Positions 1-7,771 of a DNA stretch of 64,000 nt are shown in pieces. How positions within the stretch are numbered: the first letter of the stretch is position 1; each line of letters starts with the position of its first letter. The stretch covers positions 806,001 through 870,000 of the forward strand of contig NZ_CP097263.1 in assembly GCF_028622115.1 (NCBI RefSeq), in the 5' to 3' direction. The notes under the pieces are model-generated. The model saw only the letters and a list, made by a program, of their open reading frames with translations, was not told the origin of the DNA and searched no databases. A program made the translations under genes and the position numbers. Origin of the DNA: Kutzneria chonburiensis. GTDB taxonomy: Bacteria > Actinomycetota > Actinomycetes > Mycobacteriales > Pseudonocardiaceae.

Positions 1-120
1 CAGAGTCTCGCACAACCGCCCGGCGTGTCGTCCCCGGGGCCGGTCGGTGCTCGATGGTGAGGCGGTGTATGGCGGTGGGTGGGTGGGGCATCCGACGCGC
101 CCGCCGCGTGGGGCCGGATC

Positions 121-241
121 GAGCAGCCCCCGAATCAATCCAACCAGACCGCCCTGACAACCTCGGCCGAGCGGATCCCGGTTGATCTTGAACGAAGAGC
201 CCCTCCCAGGTTCGCCGAGTAGGCTCGATTCGGGGCTGCTC
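121..241. repeat. widely spaced inverted repeat in the leader region at the window start
   Basis: Bases 1-279 hold no convincing gene. Within them GAGCAGCCCCCGAATC (121-136) is matched by GATTCGGGGCTGCTC (227-241), an inverted repeat with one extra C and about 90 bases between the arms, ending 38 bases before the first gene. It could be a structured leader, a remnant of a repeat element or chance. I recognise no riboswitch or tRNA in it. Confidence 0.3.
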
Positions 242-279
242 ATTCCAGCCCGGCTCGCCGAGCAGCCCGGAGGAAGCTG

Positions 280-588
280 GTGGACCCGAGCTCGTACGTT
301 CCGCCGGGGCTTCTCACCCCGGCCGACGGTCGGAAGTGGGCGGAAAGGCACTGGTTGAACGTGCCGGGCCCGTTCTACACCGGGCAGACCGACAACTGTT
401 GGTGCGCTCGACTGCACGCCCCACGTCACGTGCTCTACGGCGGCGACTTCTACAACGAGTTCGTCTACCGGCAGCCCCGGACTCGTGACGAGGTCGCCAG
501 CCTGGTGACGGCGGCGGAGCAGGACCCCTTCGACGGCTACGCCTGCGATGGGGACGAGCGCTGGACGCCGGAGGCCGTCGCCGGCTGA
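280..588 (+). CDS. small conserved hypothetical protein
   Basis: This encodes a 102-residue soluble protein starting at GTG, with an AGGAAG ribosome-binding site 5-10 bases upstream. It is acidic, rich in Trp and Tyr, and carries a Cys-Trp-Cys (residues 40-42) and a further Cys near residue 89. No signal peptide or membrane segment is visible. I do not recognise a named domain. Good codon bias, a clear RBS and a strong hairpin immediately after the stop support it as a real gene. It faces the Ku gene convergently, so it probably forms its own transcription unit. Confidence 0.7.
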   Translation: MDPSSYVPPGLLTPADGRKWAERHWLNVPGPFYTGQTDNCWCARLHAPRHVLYGGDFYNEFVYRQPRTRDEVASLVTAAEQDPFDGYACDGDERWTPEAVAG

Positions 589-649
589 TTCGCCACATGC
601 GCTTCCTATGTGGCACCAGGGCGCAAGTGGGAAGCGCATGTGGCGAATC
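587..649. terminator. bidirectional hairpin terminator between the first gene and Ku
   Basis: Two perfectly complementary 20-base arms at 587-606 and 630-649 flank a 23-base loop. The left arm starts inside the stop codon of the upstream gene. An alternative shorter hairpin (GCCACAT at 592-598 with ATGTGGC at 608-614) overlaps the left arm. There is no U-tract. The position between convergent genes fits a two-way terminator. Confidence 0.65.
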
Positions 650-672
650 CGGGGTGAGCCCGGAACCTACCG

Positions 673-1536
673 TCAAGCGCTGCGGGTGGGGCGGCGTTTG
701 GCGGGCGGCTTCTTCTCGACGGCAGCGGGTTTCTTGGCGGCGGGCTTGCGCGACGACGAAGGGCGGCTGGCGGCCTTGACGCTGGCCTGCAAGGCACTGA
801 TGAGGTCGACGACCTCGGCGGTCTGCTCGACGCCGGGCGGGGTGGTGACCTCCTCGCCCTCGATCTTGGCGTCGATCAGGTTCTCCAACGCCTGCCGGTA
901 GCTGTCCTGGTAGCGGTCGGGCTCGAAGACGGGCTCGGCCAACGAGTCGATGAGCTGACCGGCCATGGTCAGCTCCTGCTCCCGCACCTGCGGCGAATCC
1001 TGTTGCAGGAAGGCGAAATCGGGCGTACGGACCTCGTCGGGCCACAGCATGGTTGACATGGTGAGCACGTCGTTGTGCACCCGCAGCACGGCAAGGACCT
1101 CGCGCTGGCGCAGGGCGACCTTGGCGATGGCGACGTGCCCGGACTTGTGCAGGGCGTCGCGCAGCAGCACGTAAGGCTTGACGGCGGACTTCTGCGGCTC
1201 GAGGTAGTAGGCCTTGTCGAAGAACAGCGGATCGATGGCGGCCAGCGGCACGAACTCGAGCACGTCGATGGTCTTCTGGGTGGGCAGCGGCAGGCTGGAC
1301 AGCTCGGTGTCGGTGAGCACGACCATGCGCCCGTCCTCGAGCTCGTACCCCTTGGCGATCTCGGCGTACGGCACCTCGGCGTCCTCGACCGAACACCAGC
1401 GCTTGTACTGGATCCGCCCGCCGTCGGCCTCGTGCACCTGCCGCAGCTGGACGCCCTTGTTCTCGGTCGCCGCGTACAGGTTGATCGGGATGGCGACCAG
1501 TCCGAAGGCCACCGTCCCCTTCCACATCGCCCGCAT
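673..1536 (-). CDS. ku: Ku protein, non-homologous end joining
   Basis: A 287-residue bacterial Ku homodimer subunit, which binds double-strand DNA ends and recruits LigD-type ligase/polymerase. The N-terminus MRAMWKGTVAFGLVAIPINL is the family signature. The beta-barrel DNA-encircling domain follows, and the last 30 residues form the Lys/Pro-rich tail (KPAAKKPAAVEKKPPAKRR) typical of actinobacterial Ku. ATG at 1536 was chosen; a second in-frame ATG lies three codons later. It is divergent from the aldehyde dehydrogenase gene. Its ligase and polymerase partners are not adjacent but lie at 27.9-29.9 kb. Confidence 0.96.
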   Translation of the reverse strand: MRAMWKGTVAFGLVAIPINLYAATENKGVQLRQVHEADGGRIQYKRWCSVEDAEVPYAEIAKGYELEDGRMVVLTDTELSSLPLPTQKTIDVLEFVPLAAIDPLFFDKAYYLEPQKSAVKPYVLLRDALHKSGHVAIAKVALRQREVLAVLRVHNDVLTMSTMLWPDEVRTPDFAFLQQDSPQVREQELTMAGQLIDSLAEPVFEPDRYQDSYRQALENLIDAKIEGEEVTTPPGVEQTAEVVDLISALQASVKAASRPSSSRKPAAKKPAAVEKKPPAKRRPTRSA

Positions 1537-1653
1537 GGTGCACACCCTCCGGCCGCTGACCAGGGCTGACGACCTGTTCTCCATGGTGAGCGAGATCGGG
1601 GCGATGCGCCAGGTGTGACGGTTTGGCGACACCGCGGGCGGGCACCCGAAAGC

Positions 1654-3027
1654 ATGGCCATCGCTACGGTGAACCCGACGACGGGACGCACGGAACGCTC
1701 CTTCGAGCCGCACACCGACGCCGAGGTCGAGCGCCGGATCGCGAACGCGCGTGCGGGCTTCGACGAGCTCCGCCGGACGAGTTTCGCGCAACGCGCGACG
1801 TGGCTGCGGCGGGCGGCGGAACTGCTGGACAACGAGGCGTCCGAGATCGCCGAGACGATGACCACGGAGATGGGCAAGACGCTGGTCGCGGCCAAGGCCG
1901 AGGCGAACAAGTGTGCGACCGGGATGCGGTTCTACGCCGAGCACGCCGAGGATTTCCTGGCCGACGTGCCGGCCGACGCCGAGGCGGTGAACGCCAGGAG
2001 CGCCTACGTGACGTATCAGCCGCTGGGCGTGGTGCTGGCGGTCATGCCCTGGAACTTTCCGCTGTGGCAGGTGGTCCGATTCGCCGCGCCGGCGCTGATG
2101 GCCGGCAACGCCGGCCTGCTCAAGCACGCCTCCAACGTCCCGCAAACCGCCCTCTACCTGGGCGAACTGTTCGTGCGGGCCGGTTTCCCCGAGGGTGCGT
2201 TCCAGACGCTGCTGGTCGGCTCGGACAAGGTCGCCGACATCATCGCTGACGACCGCGTGCAGGCGGCGACGCTCACCGGCAGTGAAGGGGCCGGTCGGTC
2301 GCTGGCCGCCGAGGCGGGCAAGCACCTGAAGAAAACCGTGCTGGAGCTGGGCGGATCCGATCCGTACGTGGTGATGCCGAGCGCCGACCTGGCCCGCGCC
2401 GCCGAGGTCGCGGCGACGGCCCGCTGCCAGAACAACGGTCAGAGCTGCATCGCGGCGAAGCGCTTCATCGTGCACACCGACGCCTACGACGAGTTCACCG
2501 AGCACTTCGTGAAGGCGATGTCGCAGCTGACGCTCGGCGACCCGATGCGGGAGTCCACCGACGTGGGCCCGCTGGCGACCGAGCAGGGCCGCCAGGACGT
2601 CGCCGAGCTGGTGGCTGACGCGGTCGAAGGCGGCGCGCAGGTGCTGGTCGGCGGCGAAGTGCCGGAGCGGGACGGCTGGTGGTACCCGCCGACCGTGATC
2701 GCCGGCGTCACCGAGAAGATGCGGATGTTCAAGGAAGAAGTGTTCGGGCCGGTGGCGGCACTGTACCGAGTGGACAGTTACGACGAAGCGGTCGCGCTGG
2801 CCAATGCGACCAGCTTCGGTCTTGGCGCCAACGCCTGGACGTCCGACGACGGCGAGCGCGACCGCTTCGTCCGCGATCTCGATGCGGGCCTGGTGTTCAT
2901 CAACGGCATGGTGGCCTCGTACCCGCACCTGCCCTTCGGCGGCGTGAAGAACTCCGGCTACGGCCGCGAGCTCTCCGCCGTGGGCATCAAGGAGTTCTGC
3001 AACGCCAAGGCGGTCTGGATCAACTAG
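1654..3027 (+). CDS. gabD: NAD(P)+-dependent succinate-semialdehyde dehydrogenase (ALDH family)
   Basis: A 457-residue aldehyde dehydrogenase of the short succinate-semialdehyde type (mycobacterial GabD1/GabD2-like), oxidising succinate semialdehyde to succinate. The general-base Glu sits in LELGGSDP (Glu231) and the catalytic Cys in NNGQSCIAAKR (Cys265). The cofactor-side motif MPWNFPLWQ and the C-terminal LPFGGVKNSGYGREL are present. The ATG at 1654 starts MAIATVNPTTG; the open frame extends 39 bases upstream without a better start. No GABA transaminase lies next to it, so the exact substrate is inferred from family. The last 8 bases overlap the convergent glycosidase gene. Confidence 0.88.
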   Translation: MAIATVNPTTGRTERSFEPHTDAEVERRIANARAGFDELRRTSFAQRATWLRRAAELLDNEASEIAETMTTEMGKTLVAAKAEANKCATGMRFYAEHAEDFLADVPADAEAVNARSAYVTYQPLGVVLAVMPWNFPLWQVVRFAAPALMAGNAGLLKHASNVPQTALYLGELFVRAGFPEGAFQTLLVGSDKVADIIADDRVQAATLTGSEGAGRSLAAEAGKHLKKTVLELGGSDPYVVMPSADLARAAEVAATARCQNNGQSCIAAKRFIVHTDAYDEFTEHFVKAMSQLTLGDPMRESTDVGPLATEQGRQDVAELVADAVEGGAQVLVGGEVPERDGWWYPPTVIAGVTEKMRMFKEEVFGPVAALYRVDSYDEAVALANATSFGLGANAWTSDDGERDRFVRDLDAGLVFINGMVASYPHLPFGGVKNSGYGRELSAVGIKEFCNAKAVWIN

Positions 3028-4963
3028 CGAATACCTGGAACTCCGAGACCTGTCCGGCCGGCCAGCCGGTGTTGGCGGTGAACGTCAGCCGCAGGTACCG
3101 GCGGCTGCCGGCCGGCACCGGGATGGTGACGGTGTTGCCGGTGTTGGGATCGAACGTGTAGCCGGTCGACCCGACGAGCGTGGTGAAGGTGCTGCCGTCG
3201 ACCGACCCGGACACGGACAACGTCTGGGTACGGGCGCCCCAGGCGGCTACCGGCGGCAGCGTGAGCACGATCCGGCTGACCGGGGTCGAGCCGCCGAGGT
3301 CGACCTGAAGCCATTGCGGGAACGCATTGTTAGCGCTTTCCCAGTACGTGCCGGAGTTGCCGTCCACGGCGTTGCCGGACCCGTAGACCTGGGTGTGGCT
3401 GGATTCGGCGGTCGGCCGGTTCAACGCCAGGTTGGTGTTGCCGCCGGGATCCGTGGTCACGGAGGCGGCCGCCGAGGCAGGGGAGGAGTTTCCGGCGGCA
3501 TCCTGTGCGGTCACGGTGAAGCTGTACGCGGTCGACGGCGTCAAACCGTTGGCGGTGAAGGAGGTCGACGCCGTGGTGCCGACCTGGGAGCCGTTGGCGA
3601 AGATCCGGTAACCGGTGACGCCGACGTTGTCGGTGGACGCGGTCCAGGCCAGGCCCGCCGAAGTTGCCGTGTGCGCGGTGACGTGGAGTCCACTTGGGAC
3701 GGACGGTGCCTGGGTGTCGCCACCGCCGCCCAGCACCGGTGGTGTCGGACGTGTTGGTGTCACAGCGATCTGACCCTTGAGCATGCGGCCGCCGTCGGCG
3801 GTGAGCCGCAGGTAGTAGTCGGACGAGCAGGGGGTGCCGTCCTCGTCCAGTGCCAGCATGCCGGAGTTGACCGGCAGCATCGCCGAGGTCTCGGCCGACT
3901 TGGCGATCTGGTTGCCCTCGCCGTACTCGTCGAACATGGAGATGTAGATGCCTTGCGCCCCAACACGAACCATGTTGTAGAACTGCCGCCACATGAAGTC
4001 GCCGTGGGCCCGCTGCCGGGCGTGCACCTCGCCGGGCAGCACGCAGGGCTGGTAGTCGATGCCATGGCTGTTGCAGTCGGCCTGGTCGCCGATGTTGATC
4101 GTGTTGTAGATGTTGTCGGATCCTCCCGCGTCGCTGATCGCGCCGACCATCCACGGCGAGAGCATGTTGAACGCGTGGTAGGTGTCGATGAACCCGGTGC
4201 GGGTGCCGGCCCCGCCGACCCGCCATTCCCTCGGCACGCCACCGATCACGTAGCAGCCCTGGCCCTTGAACCAGTTGATCACGTCCAGGCAGGTGCCGGC
4301 GTCCCACGGGTGGTTGCCGTCGCTGAAGCCGAAGCCCCAGATGCAGACCACCGGTTTGCCGTTCTGCCGCGCGTACATCGGCGATGCCGTGTGCGCGGAC
4401 ATCTTGGTCGTCCAGTCGGCCTTGATCTCCGGCTGCATGGTGGTCCAGCCGGAGACGTCGTACATGATGTAGAACTTCACGCCGTACTTCTCGGCCGACG
4501 ACCGCACCCGCGCGGCCACGGCGTCGCGGGTTGCGCCCTCGCCGCCGTTGGGGTTGAAGCGTTGCAGGGCCGCGGTGTCGCAGCCGTACTGGTGCATCCA
4601 CGAGAAATGCGTGTCGACGGCCTGCTGGTCGTAGGAGGAGAACAGCGTCGCCGGCTGGCCGTTGCCGAGATTCCCGTACGCCGTCGGGTAGCCGCGGCTG
4701 TACTCGCGCATGTCCGGCCAGACGTTGATCCAGTTGTTGGTCGGCGACGGCGGCTGGCCCCAGTCGTTGCTCCAGTGCCACCAGGCGTTGATCGGCGCGC
4801 CGTCGCCGACACAGGCGAACCAGCCCTGGTAGCCGACGGTGATCTTGCCGACGACGTCGCCCGGCGGGCTGGCGGCGTACGCCGTTGCGGTGCCGAGTGG
4901 CAAGGCGGTCAAGGCTGTCGCGGCCGCGGTCGTGCCTAAGAACCTCCGGCGGGAGATTTCCAC
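3020..4963 (-). CDS. Tat-exported GH71/GH99-like glycosidase with Fn3 and discoidin (CBM32-like) domains
   Basis: A 647-residue secreted protein. GTG at 4963 is chosen because GAGAGGA sits about 7 bases upstream and it gives a Tat signal (EISRRRFLGTT, then a hydrophobic stretch to AYAA). The catalytic region (about residues 40-400, beginning GKITVGYQGWFACVGDG, with SSYDQQAVDTHFSWMHQYG) resembles actinobacterial GH71/99-like proteins acting on alpha-glucans or alpha-mannans. A fibronectin type III module follows (about 420-505). The C-terminal F5/8-type C domain (about 510-647, NLALNRPTAESS, YWES, WLQVDLG) should bind carbohydrate. Substrate is not determinable here. Confidence 0.82.
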   Translation of the reverse strand: MEISRRRFLGTTAAATALTALPLGTATAYAASPPGDVVGKITVGYQGWFACVGDGAPINAWWHWSNDWGQPPSPTNNWINVWPDMREYSRGYPTAYGNLGNGQPATLFSSYDQQAVDTHFSWMHQYGCDTAALQRFNPNGGEGATRDAVAARVRSSAEKYGVKFYIMYDVSGWTTMQPEIKADWTTKMSAHTASPMYARQNGKPVVCIWGFGFSDGNHPWDAGTCLDVINWFKGQGCYVIGGVPREWRVGGAGTRTGFIDTYHAFNMLSPWMVGAISDAGGSDNIYNTINIGDQADCNSHGIDYQPCVLPGEVHARQRAHGDFMWRQFYNMVRVGAQGIYISMFDEYGEGNQIAKSAETSAMLPVNSGMLALDEDGTPCSSDYYLRLTADGGRMLKGQIAVTPTRPTPPVLGGGGDTQAPSVPSGLHVTAHTATSAGLAWTASTDNVGVTGYRIFANGSQVGTTASTSFTANGLTPSTAYSFTVTAQDAAGNSSPASAAASVTTDPGGNTNLALNRPTAESSHTQVYGSGNAVDGNSGTYWESANNAFPQWLQVDLGGSTPVSRIVLTLPPVAAWGARTQTLSVSGSVDGSTFTTLVGSTGYTFDPNTGNTVTIPVPAGSRRYLRLTFTANTGWPAGQVSEFQVFAS

Positions 4964-5040
4964 GCGTAGTTCCTCTCGTCCGTCATTGCACGAGATGGGC
5001 AGGGACCTCAAACAGTAGGCAGCACGACAACGGAGAGCAA

Positions 5041-5095
5041 GATAAGCACCAGTTTTCGCAAATTTGCAACGATCAAGCGCAAATGGCCCGCAGCG
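5041..5095. promoter_or_regulatory. AT-rich promoter region with GCAAATTTGC palindrome
   Basis: Between the glycosidase (left) and the small membrane protein (right) lies an unusually AT-rich patch with the perfect palindrome GCAAATTTGC at 5058-5067, and a related GCGCAAAT at 5077-5084. Short GCAAAT repeats upstream of a secreted glycosidase would fit a sugar-responsive repressor site. No regulator gene is adjacent, so this is a candidate only. Confidence 0.35.
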
Positions 5096-5173
5096 GTGGA
5101 TTCAATGTTTCCACAATGGTCGTGACGGCCCCGGCTGACACGATCCGTGCATCGCTTACCTGGGGGCTGGGCT

Positions 5174-5389
5174 GTGACGCGGACACGTAGGTTGAGCTGG
5201 GTGGCGCTGACCATGGCATCGACCGTGACGGCGGGGGTGGCGGTGCCGGCGGCGGTGATGCTCTCGCGACGGGAGCCGGCCGTGACCGTCGTGCCGGTCG
5301 AGATCGAGACGGCCACGGTCGTCAACCGGGACACCGGGATCGGGCTCGGCTACCGGCCCGACATCAAGCGCTGGGTCTTCGGTTCCTAG
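5174..5389 (+). CDS. small single-pass membrane or secreted hypothetical protein
   Basis: About 71 residues from the GTG at 5174 (an in-frame ATG lies 27 bases upstream). The N-terminus is basic (TRTRRL), followed by a hydrophobic segment (VALTMASTVTAGVAVPAAVML) that is a membrane anchor or signal peptide, then a short extracytoplasmic tail. I recognise no family. It ends 10 bases before the NUDIX gene on the same strand, so the two are likely co-transcribed. Confidence 0.55.
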   Translation: MTRTRRLSWVALTMASTVTAGVAVPAAVMLSRREPAVTVVPVEIETATVVNRDTGIGLGYRPDIKRWVFGS

Positions 5390-5399
5390 GATCTGCGGT

Positions 5400-5792
5400 G
5401 TGATCGAGACCGTCGCGCTGGTGCATGTCCGGGACTCGCGGGTGCTGTTGGTGCGCACCCACGGGCGCAAGGCGTTCTACCTGCCCGGCGGCAAGTACGA
5501 GCCAGGGGAGACCGACCAGGCCGCGCTGACCCGGGAAGTGCTGGAGGAGACCGGCTGCACGCTGCTCTCCTCGTGGCCGTACGGCGTCTTCGAGGGCGAC
5601 GCGCACGGGCAGGGCCCGGGCACGCAGGTGCGGATCACCTGCTATTTCGGGGAAGTCGCCGGCGAGCCCACGGCCAGCTCGGAGATCGCCGAGTGCGGGT
5701 ACCACACCTATGAGCAGTACTCGGCCATGCCGGAGACGGCGCCGGTCGTCCACGCCATCGTGGACGACCTGCACCGACTCGGGCTGGTCTAG
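5400..5792 (+). CDS. NUDIX hydrolase
   Basis: A 130-residue single-domain NUDIX protein. The NUDIX box G-x5-E-x7-R-E-x-L-E-E-x-G is complete (GGKYEPGETDQA followed by LTREVLEETG), giving the Mg2+-dependent pyrophosphohydrolase active site. It should hydrolyse a nucleoside diphosphate linked to another moiety; the exact substrate cannot be read from the sequence. The start is GTG at 5400. Its TAG stop overlaps the stop of the convergent encapsulin gene by 4 bases. Confidence 0.9.
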   Translation: MIETVALVHVRDSRVLLVRTHGRKAFYLPGGKYEPGETDQAALTREVLEETGCTLLSSWPYGVFEGDAHGQGPGTQVRITCYFGEVAGEPTASSEIAECGYHTYEQYSAMPETAPVVHAIVDDLHRLGLV

Positions 5793-6586
5793 GCCTGTAG
5801 GGCGATGCCGGCTTCGCCGGTGTGCACCTGGAAGGTCAGCGACTCCTGGAAGTACAGCTCGATGCTCTCGGCGTCGTGCGACAGGTAGCCGATCGACAGG
5901 TCCTGCCCGAGATGCAGCTCGTAGTCGCCGCCACGGGCCGACAGCAGGAAAGCGCCGTCGATGGCCGGGGCCCAGATGATGTCGCCGCCCTTGATCACCC
6001 GCGACAGGTGCTCGCGGATCGGGTAACCGTGGTCGGTCGTCTCCTCCACCGCCGTGTAGGCGTCGGCCGACAGCAGCAGTGTGTACGGCCCGTCGACGCC
6101 GGCCAGCCGCAGCGCGCTCAGTGCCTGCGCGACGATGTTCGGGTACTCGCGGACGTCCTGCGGCAGCGTCAGGGCGTCGTTCGTGGTCGCGGCCCGCACA
6201 CCGGCGATGTCGGCGCCGCGCAGGCCGTCGAAGATCGCCCGGTCCTCGACGAAGGCGATGCGCTTGGCCGCTTCCTTCACCGGATCCCAGTCGGCGTCCT
6301 TGGCCCCGCGCTCCACGTCGTCGACGGCGCGGCGGGACACCGTGAACGGCACCCGGATCTCCACGATCGGCTGCACCTCGCGGCTGCGCACCAGCACGCC
6401 GTCGGCGTCGGAGAGAGCCTTGAGGTGGCCGGTGCCGACCGCGGACAGCGTCTCGCCGGCCGGGCCGGTCAGGTCGACGACCCGGCGGCCGGCGACGTGG
6501 CGGGTGAAGGTGCGGCGGGCCTCCTCCTCGATGTCGGCCCACGCCGCCTCGGAGATCGGCGCGAGTTCCCGGTGCAGGTTGTTCAT
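5789..6586 (-). CDS. family 1 encapsulin shell protein (linocin M18/CFP29 type)
   Basis: A 265-residue HK97-fold shell protein of the encapsulin/bacteriocin-linocin family. The N-terminus NNLHRELAPISEAAWADIE, the RRVVDLTGP strand and the C-terminal SIGYLSHDAESIELYFQESL are characteristic, and the length matches T=1 (60-mer) shells. Its ATG overlaps the TGA of the upstream DyP peroxidase gene (ATGA), so shell and cargo are translationally coupled. Function: assembly of a protein nanocompartment around the peroxidase, probably in oxidative-stress defence. The shell-cargo pairing is known from other actinobacteria. Confidence 0.95.
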   Translation of the reverse strand: MNNLHRELAPISEAAWADIEEEARRTFTRHVAGRRVVDLTGPAGETLSAVGTGHLKALSDADGVLVRSREVQPIVEIRVPFTVSRRAVDDVERGAKDADWDPVKEAAKRIAFVEDRAIFDGLRGADIAGVRAATTNDALTLPQDVREYPNIVAQALSALRLAGVDGPYTLLLSADAYTAVEETTDHGYPIREHLSRVIKGGDIIWAPAIDGAFLLSARGGDYELHLGQDLSIGYLSHDAESIELYFQESLTFQVHTGEAGIALQA

Positions 6587-7593
6587 GGGGTCCCTTTCAG
6601 GCTGCCGACACGCAACGAGAACGTCACCGGTTCCGCGGTCTGGTCGGTTTCGGTCACGTCGGGTTCCGGCGGGTTCTCCAGGAAATCGGCGGTCGGCACG
6701 AAGAACAGCGTTCCGGTGACCGCGGTCGAGAAGTCGAGCACCCGGTCGGTGGTGCCGACCGGCCGGCCGATGAACATGTTGCGCAGCATCAGCTCGATGA
6801 TGTCCGGGCTGGCCGCGTAGCCGATGAAGTAGGTGCCGTACTCGGCGCTGCCGACATGGCCGAACGGCATGTTGTCGCGCAGGATCTCCCGCTCGTCGCC
6901 GTTCTCGTCGACCACGGTGTTCAGCGCCACGTGCGAGTTCGCCGGTTTGACGTCGTCGGCCAGCTCCATGTCGCCGAGCTTGGTGCGGCCGATCACCCGC
7001 TCCTGCTCTTCCGTCGACAAGGTGTGCCATGACGTCAAGTCGTGCAGATACTTCTGCACGATCACATAGCTGCCGCCGGCGAAGTCCGGGTCCTCGTCGC
7101 CGATCGTCACCGCCTCGGCCGCCGCCCGGCCGGTCGGGTTCTCCGTGCCGTCCACGAAGCCCAGCAGGTCCCGGCGGTCGAAGTACTTGAAACCGTGCAC
7201 CTCGTCGACGATCTCGACGGCCGGGCCGAGCTGCCGGGCCAGTCGGTCGGCCAGCTCGAAGCACAGGTCCATGCGGCTGCCCCTGATGTGGAACAGCAGG
7301 TCGCCGGGCGTGGACGGGGCGGTGTGCCGGTCGCCGCGCAGCTCGGTGAACGGATGCAGGCCGACCGGCCGGCCCGCGCCCGGGTAGAGCCGGTCCCACC
7401 CGTCGGAGCCGATGCCGACCACGCAGGTCAGGCCGCCGTCGGGGATGCGGAAGCCCACCGACCGGGTGATGCCGGCGACGTCGGCCAGCACCTCGGCGAC
7501 CGTCGCCTCGCCGCCGTCCGCCACCGTCGCCACCAGGAAGATCGCCGCCTCGGTCAACGGCGTCAGCACCGGCTGTGGCTCAACACTCGCCAT
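6583..7593 (-). CDS. Dyp-type peroxidase, encapsulin cargo
   Basis: A 336-residue dye-decolourising heme peroxidase. The distal-side motif GFVDGTE lies at residues 145-151 (catalytic Asp148), the proximal heme-ligand His in NSHVAL (His221), and the distal Arg in LRDNMPFG (Arg239). The last residues, SLRVGSLKG (326-334), match the encapsulin cargo-loading peptide and follow an acidic, Pro-rich linker (PPEPDVTETDQTAEP). There is no signal peptide. It is the first gene of the operon with encapsulin. The ATG at 7593 is used; an in-frame ATG six codons upstream (7611) is possible. Confidence 0.96.
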   Translation of the reverse strand: MASVEPQPVLTPLTEAAIFLVATVADGGEATVAEVLADVAGITRSVGFRIPDGGLTCVVGIGSDGWDRLYPGAGRPVGLHPFTELRGDRHTAPSTPGDLLFHIRGSRMDLCFELADRLARQLGPAVEIVDEVHGFKYFDRRDLLGFVDGTENPTGRAAAEAVTIGDEDPDFAGGSYVIVQKYLHDLTSWHTLSTEEQERVIGRTKLGDMELADDVKPANSHVALNTVVDENGDEREILRDNMPFGHVGSAEYGTYFIGYAASPDIIELMLRNMFIGRPVGTTDRVLDFSTAVTGTLFFVPTADFLENPPEPDVTETDQTAEPVTFSLRVGSLKGTP

Positions 7594-7660
7594 GCCGGTG
7601 ATCTTAGGCATGAAACCTGGTCGGACGCCTGTCCCGCCGGTGACAACCGGGTAGGTTCGG

Positions 7661-7683
7661 GACCGGTTCCGTGACCGGTTCCG
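7661..7683 (+). repeat. direct repeat in the GH3 / DyP intergenic region
   Basis: GACCGGTTCCG occurs twice at 12-bp spacing (7661-7671 and 7673-7683), each containing the palindromic ACCGGT core, 89 bases upstream of the beta-glucosidase start. It could be a regulator-binding site for either divergent transcription unit. Confidence 0.35.
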
Positions 7684-7771
7684 GACAAGTCGGTCGTGGC
7701 GGCTTGTCTGCCGGTGGGCCACGTCGTAAGAACGATTCAGCGGACGTGGTCGCGGCAGGCAAGGGGGCCTC

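Noticed and set aside
121-241. tRNA or riboswitch in the leader at the window start
   Set aside because: GGTTCG and GCTCGATTC segments resemble T-arm fragments, but no acceptor stem or anticodon arm can be formed.
673-2928. 751-codon open frame antisense across the aldehyde dehydrogenase into Ku
   Set aside because: Only the Ku part (from 1536) has family features. The rest is a GC-rich antisense shadow of the aldehyde dehydrogenase gene.
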